64,000 nucleotides of DNA from Isoetes taiwanensis. Lineage: Eukaryota > Streptophyta > Lycopodiopsida > Isoetales > Isoetaceae. Positions 10,418 through 23,137 of this stretch are shown in pieces. The stretch is taken from NCBI GenBank assembly GCA_021234155.1, contig JAJEKV010000015.1, forward strand, positions 1,896,852 through 1,960,851. Direction: 5' to 3'. The notes under the pieces are model-generated. The model made no database searches. It saw only the letters and a program-made list of their open reading frames with translations, and had not been told where the DNA came from. Positions within the stretch are counted from its first letter, which is position 1; each line of letters begins with the position of its first letter. Made by a program: the position numbers and the translations under genes.

Positions 10418-11540
10418 ACACTAGTTGAGGCTAATGTTATATATCAAAGAGAAAGAGTAGAACAGGTTAATTGTTACAAATACCTTGGGCATGAAGTGTA
10501 TGCAGGTAGGAGAAGCTGGACCCAAGGAATTGACAGTAGGATTTCAGCTGCATTGAAAGCATTCTATGCGATGCTTAATAAGGGCAGGCAAGCAAATGTG
10601 CGGTCTTGGCCAATATGGAAGCGCTTATTTGACACATTAGTCATGCCAGTTGCTTTGTATGCTTGTGAACTATGGGGGCCGTCCTTGCCAAAAGGGAAGT
10701 GGAATGCGTTGGAGCAAATACAAAAAACATTACTGCATATGGTTTTTAAAGTGAAAAGATCAGTGCCGTATGAGATTCTGTTAATGGAAAGTGGATCATA
10801 CCCATTGGAGATCCAAGCAGCTTGGCAAACTGCCCGATACTTGAATAAAAGAGTAGAGGGAACATCTTTGGCATGTGTGGCAATCCAGGCCTCCACGACC
10901 TTGGGAGGGAGGGGAAAAGCAAGCTGGCATAAGGATGTAACACGATGGTTGAACCGATTACATCTTACAATGGCTGATTTTGGGGAAGATTTTAAACAAA
11001 AAGCATTTGAGCGGTACATTGGGTTCTGTGATAAGAAAAAGGTCAGATACTATTTGGAAGACTTTAATCCTGAAGCAAAACATGGCATTCAGTTATATCT
11101 TAGTCATAAGAACATGTACCCGGGAATGGTACAAGCAATAGCTCGAATACGCATGGGTTCACATCATCTTATGATTGAAACAGGGAGATGGTCAGGGCTT
11201 CCTAGGGAAGAAAGGATATGCAGATGCAAGCAGGATATTGAAACAGAATCACATGCAATATTTCATTGCCTTCGGTTCCATTCACTTCGAGAAAAGTACT
11301 CCCAAGTGGATTGGGACCATGAGAACTTGGCAACTCTTTTTCAAAAATACTCTACAATATGCCAAGTGGCAAAATTCATTAGAGAGCTCCTTGAGAACAT
11401 TGACAATAGTGAAAAAGATACTCTTATCAGTAGAGCGTAGACGTAAAAATTGTAAGAGTTGTCCCATGGCCTACGGGTCTTTGTTGGACGTTAATAAATC
11501 TTATCCTATTGTTTAAATTCGGTTTTTCCGGGGTTCCGAA
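10418..11540 (+). pseudogene. LINE-2 copy a, C-terminal part of ORF2
   Basis: An open frame (start not defined, stop at 11438-11440) encodes the region after the RT catalytic core of a LINE-2 type element. The CYKYLGHEVYAG motif is followed by LFDTLVMPVALYACELWGP, a long alpha-helical stretch, and a terminal cysteine/histidine motif (ERICRCKQDIETESHAIFHC, about 11,212-11,271). The order and motifs match the C-terminus of LINE-2 copy b (32,028-31,461, minus strand). The 3' tail TCCCATGGCCTACGGGTCTT resembles the 3' ends near 45,030 and 60,610. The 5' part with endonuclease and RT palm is absent, as expected after 5' truncation. No target duplication was found. Confidence 0.8.
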
Positions 11541-14224
11541 AACTTTTTGGATTTTTTTTCTAGGTTAATTTTCTAAGGTTTGGGGTTTTTTTTATTGCTG
11601 ACAAAAATTCCCGGTGGTCTAAAAATGAGAAACAAAAAAGAATTAGGATGGAAGGAGATGGTGGCGGCTGGCATGCACATGCATTTGCCAGGTATAAGGA
11701 GGAGGATAGATGAAATGGAGAATGTTTATGCTAGCTCATCTTATCTGGTCGATTTGATGTAGATGGGGTTTCTGAGTGGCCGCCAGTCTGGAAAAAATAT
11801 ATTAGCAGCTCCCTCATTCGACTGGAAGATCTTATATTTTGAGGAAAGATATGTTGCGATTTCTTGAGCTGCCAATTGCCAGGATTGAGAACGCACCTAA
11901 TTATAGACGTATGATCTTGATGTACCATTCTTGATGCGAGCAAAATGAAGCAGTGGGGAAGATTTGGCAAAGGGTCAATCCATTGTGCACATTTCCAGCA
12001 GAAACAATCCGACCTTCTAGATGCTGGAAGTTTTTGGATGCCAAGAACAGACAAATACCTCTTCCGGAGTTTTATGCGGCAGATAAGAGATTGTGCCAGA
12101 GTACAGAGCGCCAAATAACTCTGCCAGAATTTCCTATGGAAAATCATAGCATCTTCCTTTGATCCGACCCCATATTTCCAATGGAGCTAATGGGGATTGC
12201 TTGCATCTACAACACATTCAGCAATGTTCTGTCGATTGACAACTGGCCCTCTTGCTATTTCTCATGACCTCTGTTTATACACGAACTTTTTCCCTTTTCC
12301 AGCTGTGGCGATGTCAGGATGATCTGCCTTTGGAACAACTAAGATGGAGCTTCAGCCAAATGCCATCACTGCGGACCTCCTAATTAGCAAGTCGAACCAG
12401 ATTCTTCAGCTTGCTCAACCAGATGATTGTTGCGCTTCCAGTGTTCCAAAAAGAGGTCTTTGGACAAATTAATTAATAACGATCCTTGCTTCTTAATTCA
12501 CTCTTCATATTTGAATAACTTAAAAACTTAAAGAACAGAAGACTACAACAGATGTTCCGAGTCTTAAAGGTTGTTACATGAGCTTTTCTTCAAGCGGCAA
12601 ACGTTTTATAGTGCCCCGTCTTGGGAAGGGTTAATGAATGCGATGAATCGCCCATCGCCATATCGCCTCGCATGGGAAGATATCGGTCATATCCCTGTTG
12701 CAACACAATTAGATAAACACATTTGATGTCGCTTCCCCAATCCGGTGATGGCGGTGCAATCTATCTAGCTCGAAGAAATGTTAAGAGAAAAGCGGATGGA
12801 CCTCGAACTTCCCTTATGATGCACACTCATTTTGCATTTATATTGCGGTATGAGAACCAAGGATAAAAAAAAAAAAAAATTGAAACACAATTACATTTTA
12901 CGATAAGCGTGCATCTCTTCAACGGCCGAGATGGGCCAAGTTGAATGGCACGGATTTCGATCCGGGTCCTCTCATCCTATTGGTCGATGTTCCGCCTTTT
13001 CCTTTGCCTTCATTTTGGACTTAGCTTTCGGTTTGCTCTCTCTTCCGGTCCGGCTATGGCGCTCGGTTTTGCTTTCTCGGTTACAGTGCGGCTATGGCAC
13101 TCCATTTTGCCTTCATTTTGCTTTTCGGTTCGATCCGGCTATGGCACTCAATTTTGCCTTCGTTTTGGTTCCGATCCGGCTATGGCGTTCACGCATGCAT
13201 TTTTTTTTTTTTTTTTTCCCATGTAAAGGCGACGAGGCCACGTCATCTGCTTCCTTGGTGCCGGCGGCTCACGGCTATGGAGGAATCATCATTCTTCTAC
13301 GACTCTGCCAGATCAATGCCTTGCATTCTTGATCGGTTTGCGGACTACCGTCTCTCATTTTTTCGTTACCTTTTTAGAAGAGCGAGTATTTTTCGCCAAG
13401 TTACGTAAGTTAATTTTTTTTTTTTTTTTTTTTGTTTTTAACTTTTCGTGCATTCAACTTGAGATTTTTCTTAAAATCCGCAGTCCACTTACGTTTTCGG
13501 GTTTTGAGGTCGAGTTTTATATGTAACGGCATGAGCGATGCGTTCTTGAAGCAAGACAATAGGTTATGGCTCATATCCGGCCTTCTTCTCTGCTACAAGT
13601 TTTTGAGTTGTTATGGTGTCGATCTGCACCTACTGGTTGAGTTTCATTTCTCTGTAAGAAGATGATGCTGCTGCTATTCATGTCATCGGCTTGTTCTCAA
13701 GCATGCTCTAGTTGCGAAGAATATATGCCCTGAATATATGATTTAAACAGCAAATCGTTGTAAAATCATTGTAGATGAATACCTTGAAGGTGTATGATCC
13801 TCATTGCATGTAGAGGAATAAGCTTGTAAAGGATATGGTGAGATGGTGCTGATGCAAAGGCTGGTAGCTGGTGCTAATGCTTGATTACCAGAATGGAGCT
13901 AATCCAAGAGCTCTATGAAATCCCTTGTAAAAATTCTCCTTAATTTGGTTGTAAAACGAACTCTGCCTTTCAGTTACTATAAAAATGTAAATCTGTGGAA
14001 ATGTAAATCTGTGTTTCAAGGCAAATTTGAGTTCTGGAAATTATGAAACAATGAGCTTGCTTCCGTTGGTTATTGTGGTGTCTTTTTCCCTTTATTAAGA
14101 TAATTTTTTGTAAGTGTAAATTAAAATTATCAATAGCAAAAAACATTTGTTTTTGTATTTAAAAGTATGGTACATGGCAGCATTTTATTAGTTAAGAAGG
14201 CATACTAGAAATTTACCTTGATTT
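11541..14224. other. Long spacer without recognisable genes
   Basis: Homopolymer runs lie near 12,869-12,881 (A), 13,201-13,217 (T) and 13,417-13,433 (T). A degenerate repeat lies at 13,051-13,186. Several open stretches up to 138 codons (for example 11,731-12,147 on the minus strand) show no motif I recognise and are probably chance. Confidence 0.5.
13051..13186 (+). repeat. Degenerate tandem repeat with CGGCTATGGC core
   Basis: The core CGGCTATGGC recurs at 13,051, 13,089, 13,136 and 13,177, with spacings of 38, 47 and 41 bases. Each is followed by a T-rich stretch of the form ATTTTGCCTTC. The variable spacing shows the array is old. Confidence 0.7.
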
Positions 14225-14860
14225 TTGTAAGTCTTATAATAGTGCTTTTCACATCTCCTGATTTTTTTGTACGTGTTATAATAGTGCTTTTCGTATGTCC
14301 TTATTTTAGGAAAACAATATCTAGATTTCAATAACACATGTAGTGTTTCGTAAATAAAAAAAAGGCTATGCGTGATTTTTTAAATTATGCAAAAACAACA
14401 TTTGAAACAACGTATCTATATTTAGAAAAAGAACACTTGAAAACATCATTTTTTTCATTTCCTACGCTTTCTTTTCTTTGTAGTCCTTTATTTCTAGTGT
14501 TGTAATTTAGTTTTCAGGGTGTGTAGTAAAGTTAAAACCCACGCGTGCTATTTTAAAGATAAACAACGCATGGTTCCACAAAAACATTGGCCTAAAGACA
14601 CATTGGAAACATCATCTTTCTTTTTCTATGTGTACTAATAATGCTTTTTTACATGTCTTTATTTTAGAAAAACAATAGTTAGTAGCATTAAAAACAATAG
14701 CTAGATTTAAGTAACAGGTGGTACTTGGTTAAATGACATGTAATTTTTTTAAAAAACCATCTTACTTTGACGTTGTAATTTAAGTTTACACGTGTAGTAA
14801 TATCTAAACCAACGCGTGTTATTTTGATGAACAACAATGTATGGCTCGCGAAAAAAACCA
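14225..14860 (+). repeat. Diverged direct repeats, unit roughly 250-300 bp
   Basis: Blocks around 14,505-14,580 and 14,770-14,845 share TGTAATTTA, an ACGTGTAGTAA-like motif and CCAACGCGTG in the same order. The blocks around 14,225-14,345 and 14,610-14,735 share AATAGTGCTTTT, a CTTATTTTAG motif and AACAATA. The units are too diverged to define exactly and show no coding content. Confidence 0.5.
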
Positions 14861-15099
14861 CAGTCAAGAAAAAACCACATGTTGACAAAATTTTGCGAAA
14901 AACAATAGTGAAAAAAAGGACACGTTGACCAAAAAAAAAAGGGGTGCCAAAAAAACCACAGTGGAAATTTTCTGCCAAAAACCACTGTCTCTTTGTGCAA
15001 ATCCGGATAAACGGGCCACGTGGACTTTTGGGGCCATTTTGGTGTTGTTTTGGCATAAAACAACACTTCCGTACAAGTAAAAAACAACCGTGGACCAAA

Positions 15100-15568
15100 A
15101 ATTGGGGTCAGTGTGTTAGGCCGTCTCACTAGCATATCCCTTCCATCAAATCCTGTAAGATTAGTGGTCGCCATCTTACCAATATATTACTCAATCATAT
15201 TATAGGACCTACCAAATTCATGCATTTCATTGAGCCATGACTCGGCATCAACTCCAGACTTGGACTTGCCTGAGAATTGTGCAAGCTTGCGATTCTTTCA
15301 AATACTAATGATTGCAGAGTCAACCGCCTTCTAATAGTTCTTTTTACGGGACTTGGCATGATCTTTTTGTGGAGGAATCCGTGGAGTCAGAAGAATCCGA
15401 ACTAGCATCAGATGACAAAGAGCTGTGAGCACGATTGGAACGTGTCAGTATAGCAGGAGCACGCGCCGGTGCAGGTGAGGATGACACTTCGAGACCATAC
15501 TCCTGAACCATAGGCGGAGGGTTCCTTTGCAATACATATGCATGAACCTTGTTCATCTGGCGCTTCAT
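15100..15568 (-). pseudogene. Possible remnant of an LTR-retrotransposon gag
   Basis: On the minus strand, pieces in different phases read like a degraded Gag. A Ser/Asp-rich stretch at 15,344-15,568 is followed by fragments resembling KLAQFSGKSKSG and ESWLNEMHEFGR (about 15,190-15,330), then MATTNLTGFDGRDML (from 15,174). The assignment depends on accepting several frameshifts and stops, so it is tentative. Confidence 0.3.
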
Positions 15569-16857
15569 GAGAACAAGTTACTACTCAGGATTTAACCACC
15601 TATGTTCCATTCGGGTAGTCCAGGGAGGGTTCCGTATGCCGTCTATATCAAAGAGAAAATAGATTATAAATGAGACATGCATATGAATCAAATGGAGAAT
15701 GATTTAACATACACAAAGATTGTCCATACAAGAAGTAGTCTAATGACCCATATTTGTATTATATAATATCAAAAGAATGCCAATTATCGCTATGTATAGA
15801 ATAATGCCTAAAGGCCAATACAATTATTACACAAGAATAATTCCAGGAGCTCGGTCTTGCGCCTTCCTCCATGGGAGTTAGAGGCTCAGGTAACCATCGA
15901 TGACGGAGCTAGCAAGGTGATGCTGGTAAGGGCAGCTGCTGATACACCTTTTGACGAGAAGGCGGTTGTCAAAGGTGCTGCCACGAGTAATTTCATACCT
16001 GCCATGAGTAATTTCATACTTATCCAAGCGGCTATATCTTAGCCCAAGGCAGCAATGGCAAGGTCATGTCATATCAGCACAAGAGTGAACGTGCGGTAGT
16101 TTATCTTCTTGTGACCTGCCAAAGTTGATAAGGCGTGAAGAGGCCACCATGATGCCTCGGCCTCAAGAACTAGGCGCTGAGCAATAAGTAGGACCTGCCC
16201 TTCCCTGAATGCTGATAGGAAAAAGAGCGTGACATGGTTGCTCAGGGCCTTTACTTTTTTCGAAGTGGAGGTAGCCACTTCTTTGTTTATGTCCACTAAC
16301 ATTTCCTCTTCCTTGGCTTCCTGTTTCTCTTCTCTGACACGATCTTTGTTTTCTAGCAAGTCCTCCCCTTCCTCATCCAGTTCCATGGAACTTCGACATC
16401 ATTAATATTAGTTACATGGGGTCCCATGGCGGCGAAAGCTTCTAAAGGAGGTTCCGATAGGGTTTCTTGCAACATAAGGTGTCACAACCTCGAAAGGGTA
16501 TCCACGGGCTCAATATCTCCCTGCTGGAAACTTAATAACCGCTGAATTTGTGGGGAGAACTCAATTGAGGAAAAATCAAGAAAGTCATCCATACAATACT
16601 CTGCAAGCTCTAGAGGACCTAAATTCTAAACTCTATTTGAATCTGCCAGCAAATCTTAGAACAGACAAAGGAAAGGAAACAAAGGCGGGTTTTGCAGCAC
16701 TGCTTTGTAGAACCAAGAAACCAATACCTTGTAAAAAAACCATTATGCTAACTCAAGAAACATTAAAAAATAAATACCTTTGTAAGTGCAAGCAAAAAAT
16801 CCACCTCGTGATAAGCTTCCGTTAGTAAAAATCCACTTCGGCAACAAGAATCCAAGA
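15569..16857. other. Spacer, nothing recognised
   Basis: A minus-strand open frame at 16,069-16,386 begins with a Glu/Lys-rich stretch but matches no family I know. No other structure was seen. Confidence 0.4.
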
Positions 16858-17000
16858 TGGCAAGTACACATGCACATGCACACACGCACATGCACACACG
16901 CACATGCACTTGCACATGCACAGTACACATGCACATGCATACACAAGCACATCCACACACATGCATATGCATGTGCACATGCACGTGCATACAAATGCGC
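16858..17000. repeat. CA-rich microsatellite (CACATG/CACACG)
   Basis: Repeats of CACATGCA and CACACGCA fill the stretch. The open frames on both strands here (His/Thr/Ala or Cys/Val/Met rich) are by-products of the simple repeat. Confidence 0.9.
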
Positions 17001-17079
17001 AATGTTCATGCACAAATACACGCAGAGAAAGACAACAACCCTCGGATTGTTTTAGCCAATGAAAATCAACGGCCCATGA

Positions 17080-17198
17080 AGGGTGCACTGTAGAAATACT
17101 ATTTAGTTACCTCAACGAATACAACAATGAAATGATAGAAAAACCATGTGAAAAAACGTATAAAAATCTAAAAGTAACCCCTGTTATTATGCTAGATA
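17080..17198 (+). repeat. Dispersed ~110-bp repeat, copy 2
   Basis: It shares the GGTGCACT start, the GATAGAAAAACCATG core and the TTATTATGCTAGATA end with the copies near 784 and 18,990. Its right end abuts the MITE at 17,199, so the other copies show what the site looked like before insertion. Confidence 0.55.
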
Positions 17199-17512
17199 AA
17201 ATTCCCCCTTAAACCCCCTTTGGTTTGGGTGCATATTCACACGGGGGGTGACTCCGGGCATCGAGAGCTGTTGGATGAGCATATATGCCTTTTATTTCTC
17301 GATCTAGACCGTACATAGAGATCCTCATTTGTGGGGTATGCCTGTACAAGTTTTGGTATACTGTATAACACAATTTGCGAAATACTATGAGACAATGTAC
17401 TATATGGTATTGATTTTGTACATGTATAACATGATTTTAGGGGCTCTCGCCGCCCTACATCACCCCCCATGTGAATATGCACCCAAATCAAAGGGGGTTT
17501 AAGGGGGAATTT
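17199..17512. mobile_element. 314-bp MITE with long terminal inverted repeats and TA duplication
   Basis: The ends are inverted repeats of about 55 bp, starting AAATTCCCCCTTAAACCCCC on the left with its complement on the right. Both are flanked by TA (17,197-17,198 and 17,513-17,514). Sequences near 893 and 19,091 read GCTAGATATT where this locus has GCTAGATA, the element, then TATTTTT. This fits an empty site of GCTAGATATT. A TA target suggests a Tc1/mariner-like mobiliser, though the termini are not the usual Stowaway sequence. There is no coding capacity. Confidence 0.8.
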
Positions 17513-17514
17513 TA

Positions 17515-20500
17515 TTTTTAAGTGTGGAATGCAATGGTTTGTAATAATTAATGTTAATGATAGTTATGTGTTGGTAGTTATACTAAAAAAAAAAAAATTG
17601 GCCTTTCGGGCCCTAACAAAAGAAAACAAAAAAAACAACAAGCAACAATACAACATATACACAGTCCAAACTCCCTTGAGTGAATATGTAGCATCTAAAC
17701 AAAAAAGAAAGTCATATAATCATTGTTTATTGTTATATATTGTTATATGTTTGTGTCTGTGAAGAACAAAAAATTTAGGGCCTATCGAATATAAAAATCA
17801 TAAAAACAATGCAAATGAAAACGTGTACACAAACTAGCATAAGGGGTTCTCATACTCGTCTAACCCTGGCCCTTGATCCAAGTAATATTCCATGGATTAT
17901 TCCAAACTCACAAACTATGGCCGTTCATCCAAAAACAAGATGGGTTCAAACCCCATTTTCCACCTCACCCAAAGGTTGTCTCAATTGTATTCCGTTGAAG
18001 TCAAACATGTAGAGACAGACTACTTAACACCAAACATACATACACTGTGCACAGATTACAGGAACTCCATTCCTGTTCAACACTAGATCTGCTTGCATTA
18101 CAACCTGCAGCTCTGTAAAATGAATTACATGAACAACAAGAAAACTCTAATATAACTCCAAACTTAACAGCAGCTTGTTTCCATAGACGGCAAGCAGATC
18201 AGATGCGCCAATAACATACATTTGAATAAGAAGAAAGTATGTAGAACAAGTACAACAAATTGGACTTGCTGAAGCAACACACAGTTTTGCCAGAGGGATT
18301 TCCACAGTGCAATTGTAGAAGTGCATGGCAGTCTGACACAAAAGATTTGCGGTGACACAAAAATGCCCAGACTTCCTCAGTACCTTCGGAGCATGAAAAG
18401 GAGCATGAGAGAATACAATACTATGAACTGCCAGATGATTAAACATCTCCGGTGTCCTGTGCGCTAGCCCTCAGCCTGCCAGAACCCTGTTGCAATGGAG
18501 CAGAAGCCATGTATCCAAATCCAAGAAATAATATGAAGGAAACCCCAAACAATAAAATATGAAGGAAATAATCTCCTGAAATAATATGAAGGAAACACCA
18601 TGCTTCGCCCTGCAAGTCCGGCATGCTCATGCCATCAAAGCCTATGCAAAACATCCCCAAAGCCCGTTGTCTGCTTGCTTTTCTGCATCAACACTGTTCT
18701 GCTTGCTTTTTTGCATCAACACTGCAAAACATCAGTCCTGTGCATCAGCCCTTCAAACAACTCTAAAATCCGGCTCTTCACGGAACTCCTCCGCCATGGA
18801 CCAATTAACCCTGTATCAGACCCATCGATGCCAAATCCGGAACCCTAATCGCTTCAAAAACGTTTCTTTTGAAAACCACAAACCTATTATTATCCTAATA
18901 TTTGAAACCTAAGCCAAAAAAACATGCAAACAATAAAAGCCCCACAACCACACGATTTTCCCTCTTCTTTAAAATCAATGGCTAACAAATGGGTGCACTC
19001 TATACGTCCACGTGAATACGCCCGTGAAATCATATGAAAACCATGCCAAAAAGCGTATAAAATCACAAAAAAAAACCCCATGTTATAATGCTAGATATTA
19101 GGACCATCACTTCTTCGAAGAACCAATGGATGGTTTTACTGATCCAAATCCAAGAATAGAATAGAATTGTACAAAGAACAGAAAACCACGGGTGGTCTTA
19201 GTTTCCAAAATTCCAGTAAGGGCTTCCGGCCACTTATCTACAACATAATAGACCGAATCCAACTGGGTTGCCTCTTGGAAAAAAGTCAAAGCTTTTCTAT
19301 AGCAAGAAGGGCTTCTTCGCATGCGATTTTAAGGGATTGCCATTGTCCTTCAAGTCTTCGAAAGAATTTCTTATTTTTTTGCATTGGTTGTCCATGGTCA
19401 CCAGTGCATACCGGTGCTTTAGGGTGCCTTAACCCTTCCCAAGACACACAATTGAAGTTTGATTGTTCATTACCTTTCCTTAGCACTGCAGAGTCAAGTC
19501 TTATATGGGCACGAGTCATAGTAGTTGAACTAAAACCTCGCATAATCAGGGGGTAGGAGCTGAAATTCGCCTTATGACAGAATGGAGTTTGGATTCAAAC
19601 TTGGCATGAAACAGGAGGTAAAACTCTTTTGAAACTCAAATCCAGCAATAAGAAGAGGTTTGATATAAAGATTTGGATAAAATCCGAAAATAAAGAGATT
19701 TGGTCTGAGCCTTCAAATAGCTTGGATTGTTGTATTTTGCTCGGGCCAGGGCGTTCAAACAACTTCGATCTAGAGCTTTCAAACAACTTGGGTCGCTGTA
19801 TTTGCTTAGAGAAGGTCGGCGGATCCAGAAGGAATCAAATGCTAAGCTCCAAGTAAACTTTACATTTGGCATGCCCAATAAAATTAAACTCTAAAACTAA
19901 GCTTGAACTAAGCTTAACTAGTTTACAGAGAAGGGCGACGAATTTAGGAGGCGCATGCATAGAAGGACAGAAATGCTTAGCTGGAATCAGATTTTGCTGG
20001 CAGATGGGCGACCAATCCATCTATTTTCATTATTGGATTCATTTAGAATCCCATTTTGGACCGACCTCATTAATGTGATCGTTGTTGGGCTATTTAATCT
20101 CTTCCTTCTGATCCTCACAGAGCCCTTTTTCATAATCCAAGCTAGATTCAAGCCCATTTACAGGCACCAAAAACCCCTTCGAAATTGTTTTCCCAGCATG
20201 GACATAATGCAAAATTCGATTTCCGCTATGTTAATGGAATGGATTCCGGTAGTTATCCGCTGCCTTCAAAGCCAACGCACACCTTCGCCACGTCATCCCC
20301 TAAGCCACATAGGCTTGTCCACCTCATTGATCCATGACCAATAGTCATACCCTTTCCAATAGTCATGTCCTTTCCCAATAGACATGCCCTCATGACCTTT
20401 CATATGCCCTTTCACCTGCTTACATAAACTGTCCTATTTTCCACATTCCCAACACATTCAACTCAAGCATTGCACAATTACGGGGGAGCCCTTCCAATCT

Positions 20501-20627
20501 GCAACTGTCTCAAGACAGATATGTATTCTCATATTCATACATGAATATATGATTCCATAATCCATTCAATTATGTATGAATATATAAAATTCTTGTTTTT
20601 CTGCCATATGCATCATATTTATTTTTA
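17515..20627. other. Spacer including probable LTR upstream of copia element 2
   Basis: No gene was identified. The stretch at about 18,100-18,900, read on the minus strand, looks mRNA-like: a short ATG frame beginning MAEEFREEPDF near 18,800, then stop-rich sequence. I could not name a source gene. The last few hundred bases before 20,628 probably contain the 5' LTR of copia element 2, but its edges could not be set. Confidence 0.4.
18990..19097 (+). repeat. Dispersed ~110-bp repeat, copy 3
   Basis: It has the GGTGCACTCTATACG start, GAAATCATATGAAAACCATG core and ATAATGCTAGATATT end in the same order as the copies near 784 and 17,080. It serves as an uninterrupted reference for the MITE insertion site. 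Confidence 0.55.
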
Positions 20628-20639
20628 TGGTATCAGAGC
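20628..20639 (+). other. Primer-binding site of copia element 2 (initiator tRNA-Met)
   Basis: TGGTATCAGAGC, identical to the site at 2149, lies 243 bases upstream of a copia gag start codon. The preceding LTR end is not the expected CA immediately upstream and may be mutated. Confidence 0.85.
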
Positions 20640-20882
20640 TTGGTTTCTCATGATCCAAGCAATGGCCAAGAAATCAAGAATCCAGCGTGCTATTTCTCGC
20701 ATCAATAAGCGAATCGCACGACGTAGAGAATCAAGAATACGGAAGGCAATATTCAAAGTAAATCGAGATTAGCAAAGACGAAGAAATGGCGTTTACTGCG
20801 AGGAAGAAGCGCATTTTGAGGCTGATGAGAATTCTCTGAATTTTTTTACCCCCGATTGATTTTTTATAATCAAATCTTAATT

Positions 20883-22545
20883 ATGGCTGCTACTTTAACC
20901 GAGACATATCGTCTCATAGAGAGATTTGACGGCATCGGTTTCCATCATTGGAAACTTAAAATGAAGATGCTACTTCTAGAAAAAGATTTATGGAGGATGG
21001 TTGATGGTTCTGAAGCGCGACCAACTGCTCAAGAAGAGAAGGCCAAATGGGAGGCCCGCGATGGTAGAGCACTCGCTGCTATCATACTCAATCTAAAGGA
21101 CAATGTGGTGACTCATGTCAGCAGCGCTAAAACGTCCAAAGAAGCTTGGGAACATCTAGTTGGTATGTATGAACCTCAAGATGCATACACCAAACTTTTT
21201 CTAAGAAAACGATTTTATAAATCTCTCCAAATGGTGGAAAATCAAAGCATGGCCGAATTCATCAATGAATTCAAGACACTTTTGGACCAACTCACCACAG
21301 TTGGCTCTCCAATTCAAGATTCTGATGTAGTGATGACCCTTCTAGGAAGCTTGCCTCCTTCCTATGATACTTTTATACAATCTATAGGCGCTCAAGCAAT
21401 GGGAGGCGCCAGATCAGCCGCAGCCGTCTCTAATATCATGTCACTGCAATCCACCATAGCCATGCTTCTTCAAGAAGAAATTAGAAGAAAGTCATTGAAC
21501 ACTTCTAGTGATGGGGTTGTTGCTTTATATTCAAGCAACAAGCGGTCAAACTTTGGAGGCAAGCCAAGTTTCGACCCAATTCACAATCCAGTTCGTCCTT
21601 CAATCATCAATCCTTCAACAAGGATGATGCAAGCAAAGGATTCAATAAGAAGCCCATGAATCGTAAATTAACATGCAGTTATTGTGGCAAACCAAACCAT
21701 TATGCCAAAGATTGTTACACCCGACTTGCAAAAGAGCGTAACAAGGCAAACGTGATCATCAATGATCATCAAGAAAGGTTATGTGTCTCACAAGTTTCAT
21801 GTTCTTCTGTGAATAACCATTCTAGTGGTTGGTTTTTAGATTCAGCATGTACTGCTCATATGACTCCACAACATGATTCTTTCATCACATAACAAAAGAT
21901 GCTACCTGGGCAGACTGTTCTCTTAGGGGATGATAGTCCCCTCAGTATCGAAGGACAAGGCAAAGTTTCGGTGCAAATGCCTGATGGATCGATCAAAACA
22001 ATACATGATGTATTACATGTACCCTGCTTGACCAAGAACTTGCTCTCAGTTAGCAAAATTTATGATGTTGGCTTAAAAGTCCAATTTGGCATCAATGAGT
22101 GCCAACTTCAAGATTCTCATGGACGCAAACTTGCTCAAGGCGTACGGGAAGGAAGTCTCTATAGATTCCCGCTTTCTAATGTGCCTCAACACTCTGTCAA
22201 TGCAGAGACCACTACTCCTAATGATGTTTATCAATGGCACTTACAATTGGGACATGCTCGACTGCATGCCTTGCAGCAACTCCATTTCAAGAAGATGGTT
22301 CGAGATTTCAATATTCAGCCAAATACAAGTTTGCCAGTATATGAAGCATGTTTAATTGGCAAGCATCATCGGTTACCTTTTCCCAAGGTCAGTCATTCAA
22401 GAGCCGAGCATCCACTTGACTTGGTCCACACTGACATTCGTGAGTCCAAAATACTTTCTGATAATGGCTGTAAATATTTCATTACATTTATTGATGATTA
22501 TTCTAGATACACCACTGTGTATTTTCTTAAAAAAAATGACAACAA
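20883..22545 (+). pseudogene. Copia element 2 gag-protease-integrase start (truncated)
   Basis: The ATG at 20,883 starts a Gag of the UBN2/Retrotran_gag kind (FDGIGFHHWKLKMKMLLLEK, then a SKEAWEHLVGMYE core). A frameshift near 21,650 leads to a CCHC zinc knuckle (CSYCGKPNHYAKDC, about 21,677) and the protease motif WFLDSACTAHM (about 21,832). After a stop at 21,890-21,892 come the VLHVPCLTKNLLSVSK linker, the GAG-pre-integrase domain (QWHLQLGHARLH, CLIGKHHRLPF) and the start of the integrase (DLVHTD, ITFIDDYSRY). Similarity ends near 22,540, so most of the integrase and all of the reverse transcriptase are lost. Confidence 0.9.
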
Positions 22546-23137
22546 GAAAGACAAAAAGAACAATGTAGAACACAATGAAGAGAACAAAACTCTTTTGATA
22601 TCAATTGTGATACATGAGCTCTCGCAATCGAGAGAAAGCAGAAGTGAGATAAGACCAAAAACTCATCTAGCCCGTGAAGGCTAGATCTACTCCTATATAT
22701 AGTACAATGGCCTTTGGCCCAATATAGATACTCTGTCAAGGCTCGGTGCTGACTCCTGGAAGGAGGCCTGATTTGCAGGAACGTTGGCGGTGCCTCTTGA
22801 GACCTTGAAATGGCGCAAATGGTGACATCGCGTCATTTCTCTGTGCGCCTCCTCTTGGTCCCAGGCACGGCCTTTGACTGCGTGGTCTGCGGCGGCTTGG
22901 TCTTCTGCGGGCCCTTGGACGACTGACCTGTGCCTGACTGTGGATCCTTGTTCTTGGCCTGCGTCGTGTGCATGAATAGTCCTGTACCAGTACGTACAAG
23001 ACTAACAGGAATCCTCAGGACATTGAGGAAGGTGGAAGTGGCAACAGAGGGGATAAGGATGATCAGAGGCATCAGCAAGATCAGCATGATGGAAGAGAGG
23101 ATGATCACGGAAGCCCAGTTCCAGTGGAACAACTAAC
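22546..23137. other. Unassigned stretch between copia 2 and the CENH3-like fragment
   Basis: It includes a small hairpin (CTCTCGCAATCGAGAG, about 22,619) and a TATA-like CTATATATAG near 22,693. A polar, Asp/Gln/His-rich open stretch precedes the histone-like region. A minus-strand frame at 22,833-23,132 is Lys/Thr/Gln rich. None is identifiable. Confidence 0.4.

Noticed and set aside
16743-17093. His/Thr- and Cys/Val-rich frames
   Set aside because: They are translations of a CA-rich microsatellite.
18147-18912. A host gene fragment on the minus strand beginning MAEEFREEPDF
   Set aside because: The short frame ends after about 14 codons and the downstream sequence is stop-rich. No parent family could be named, so it is mentioned only as an mRNA-like stretch.
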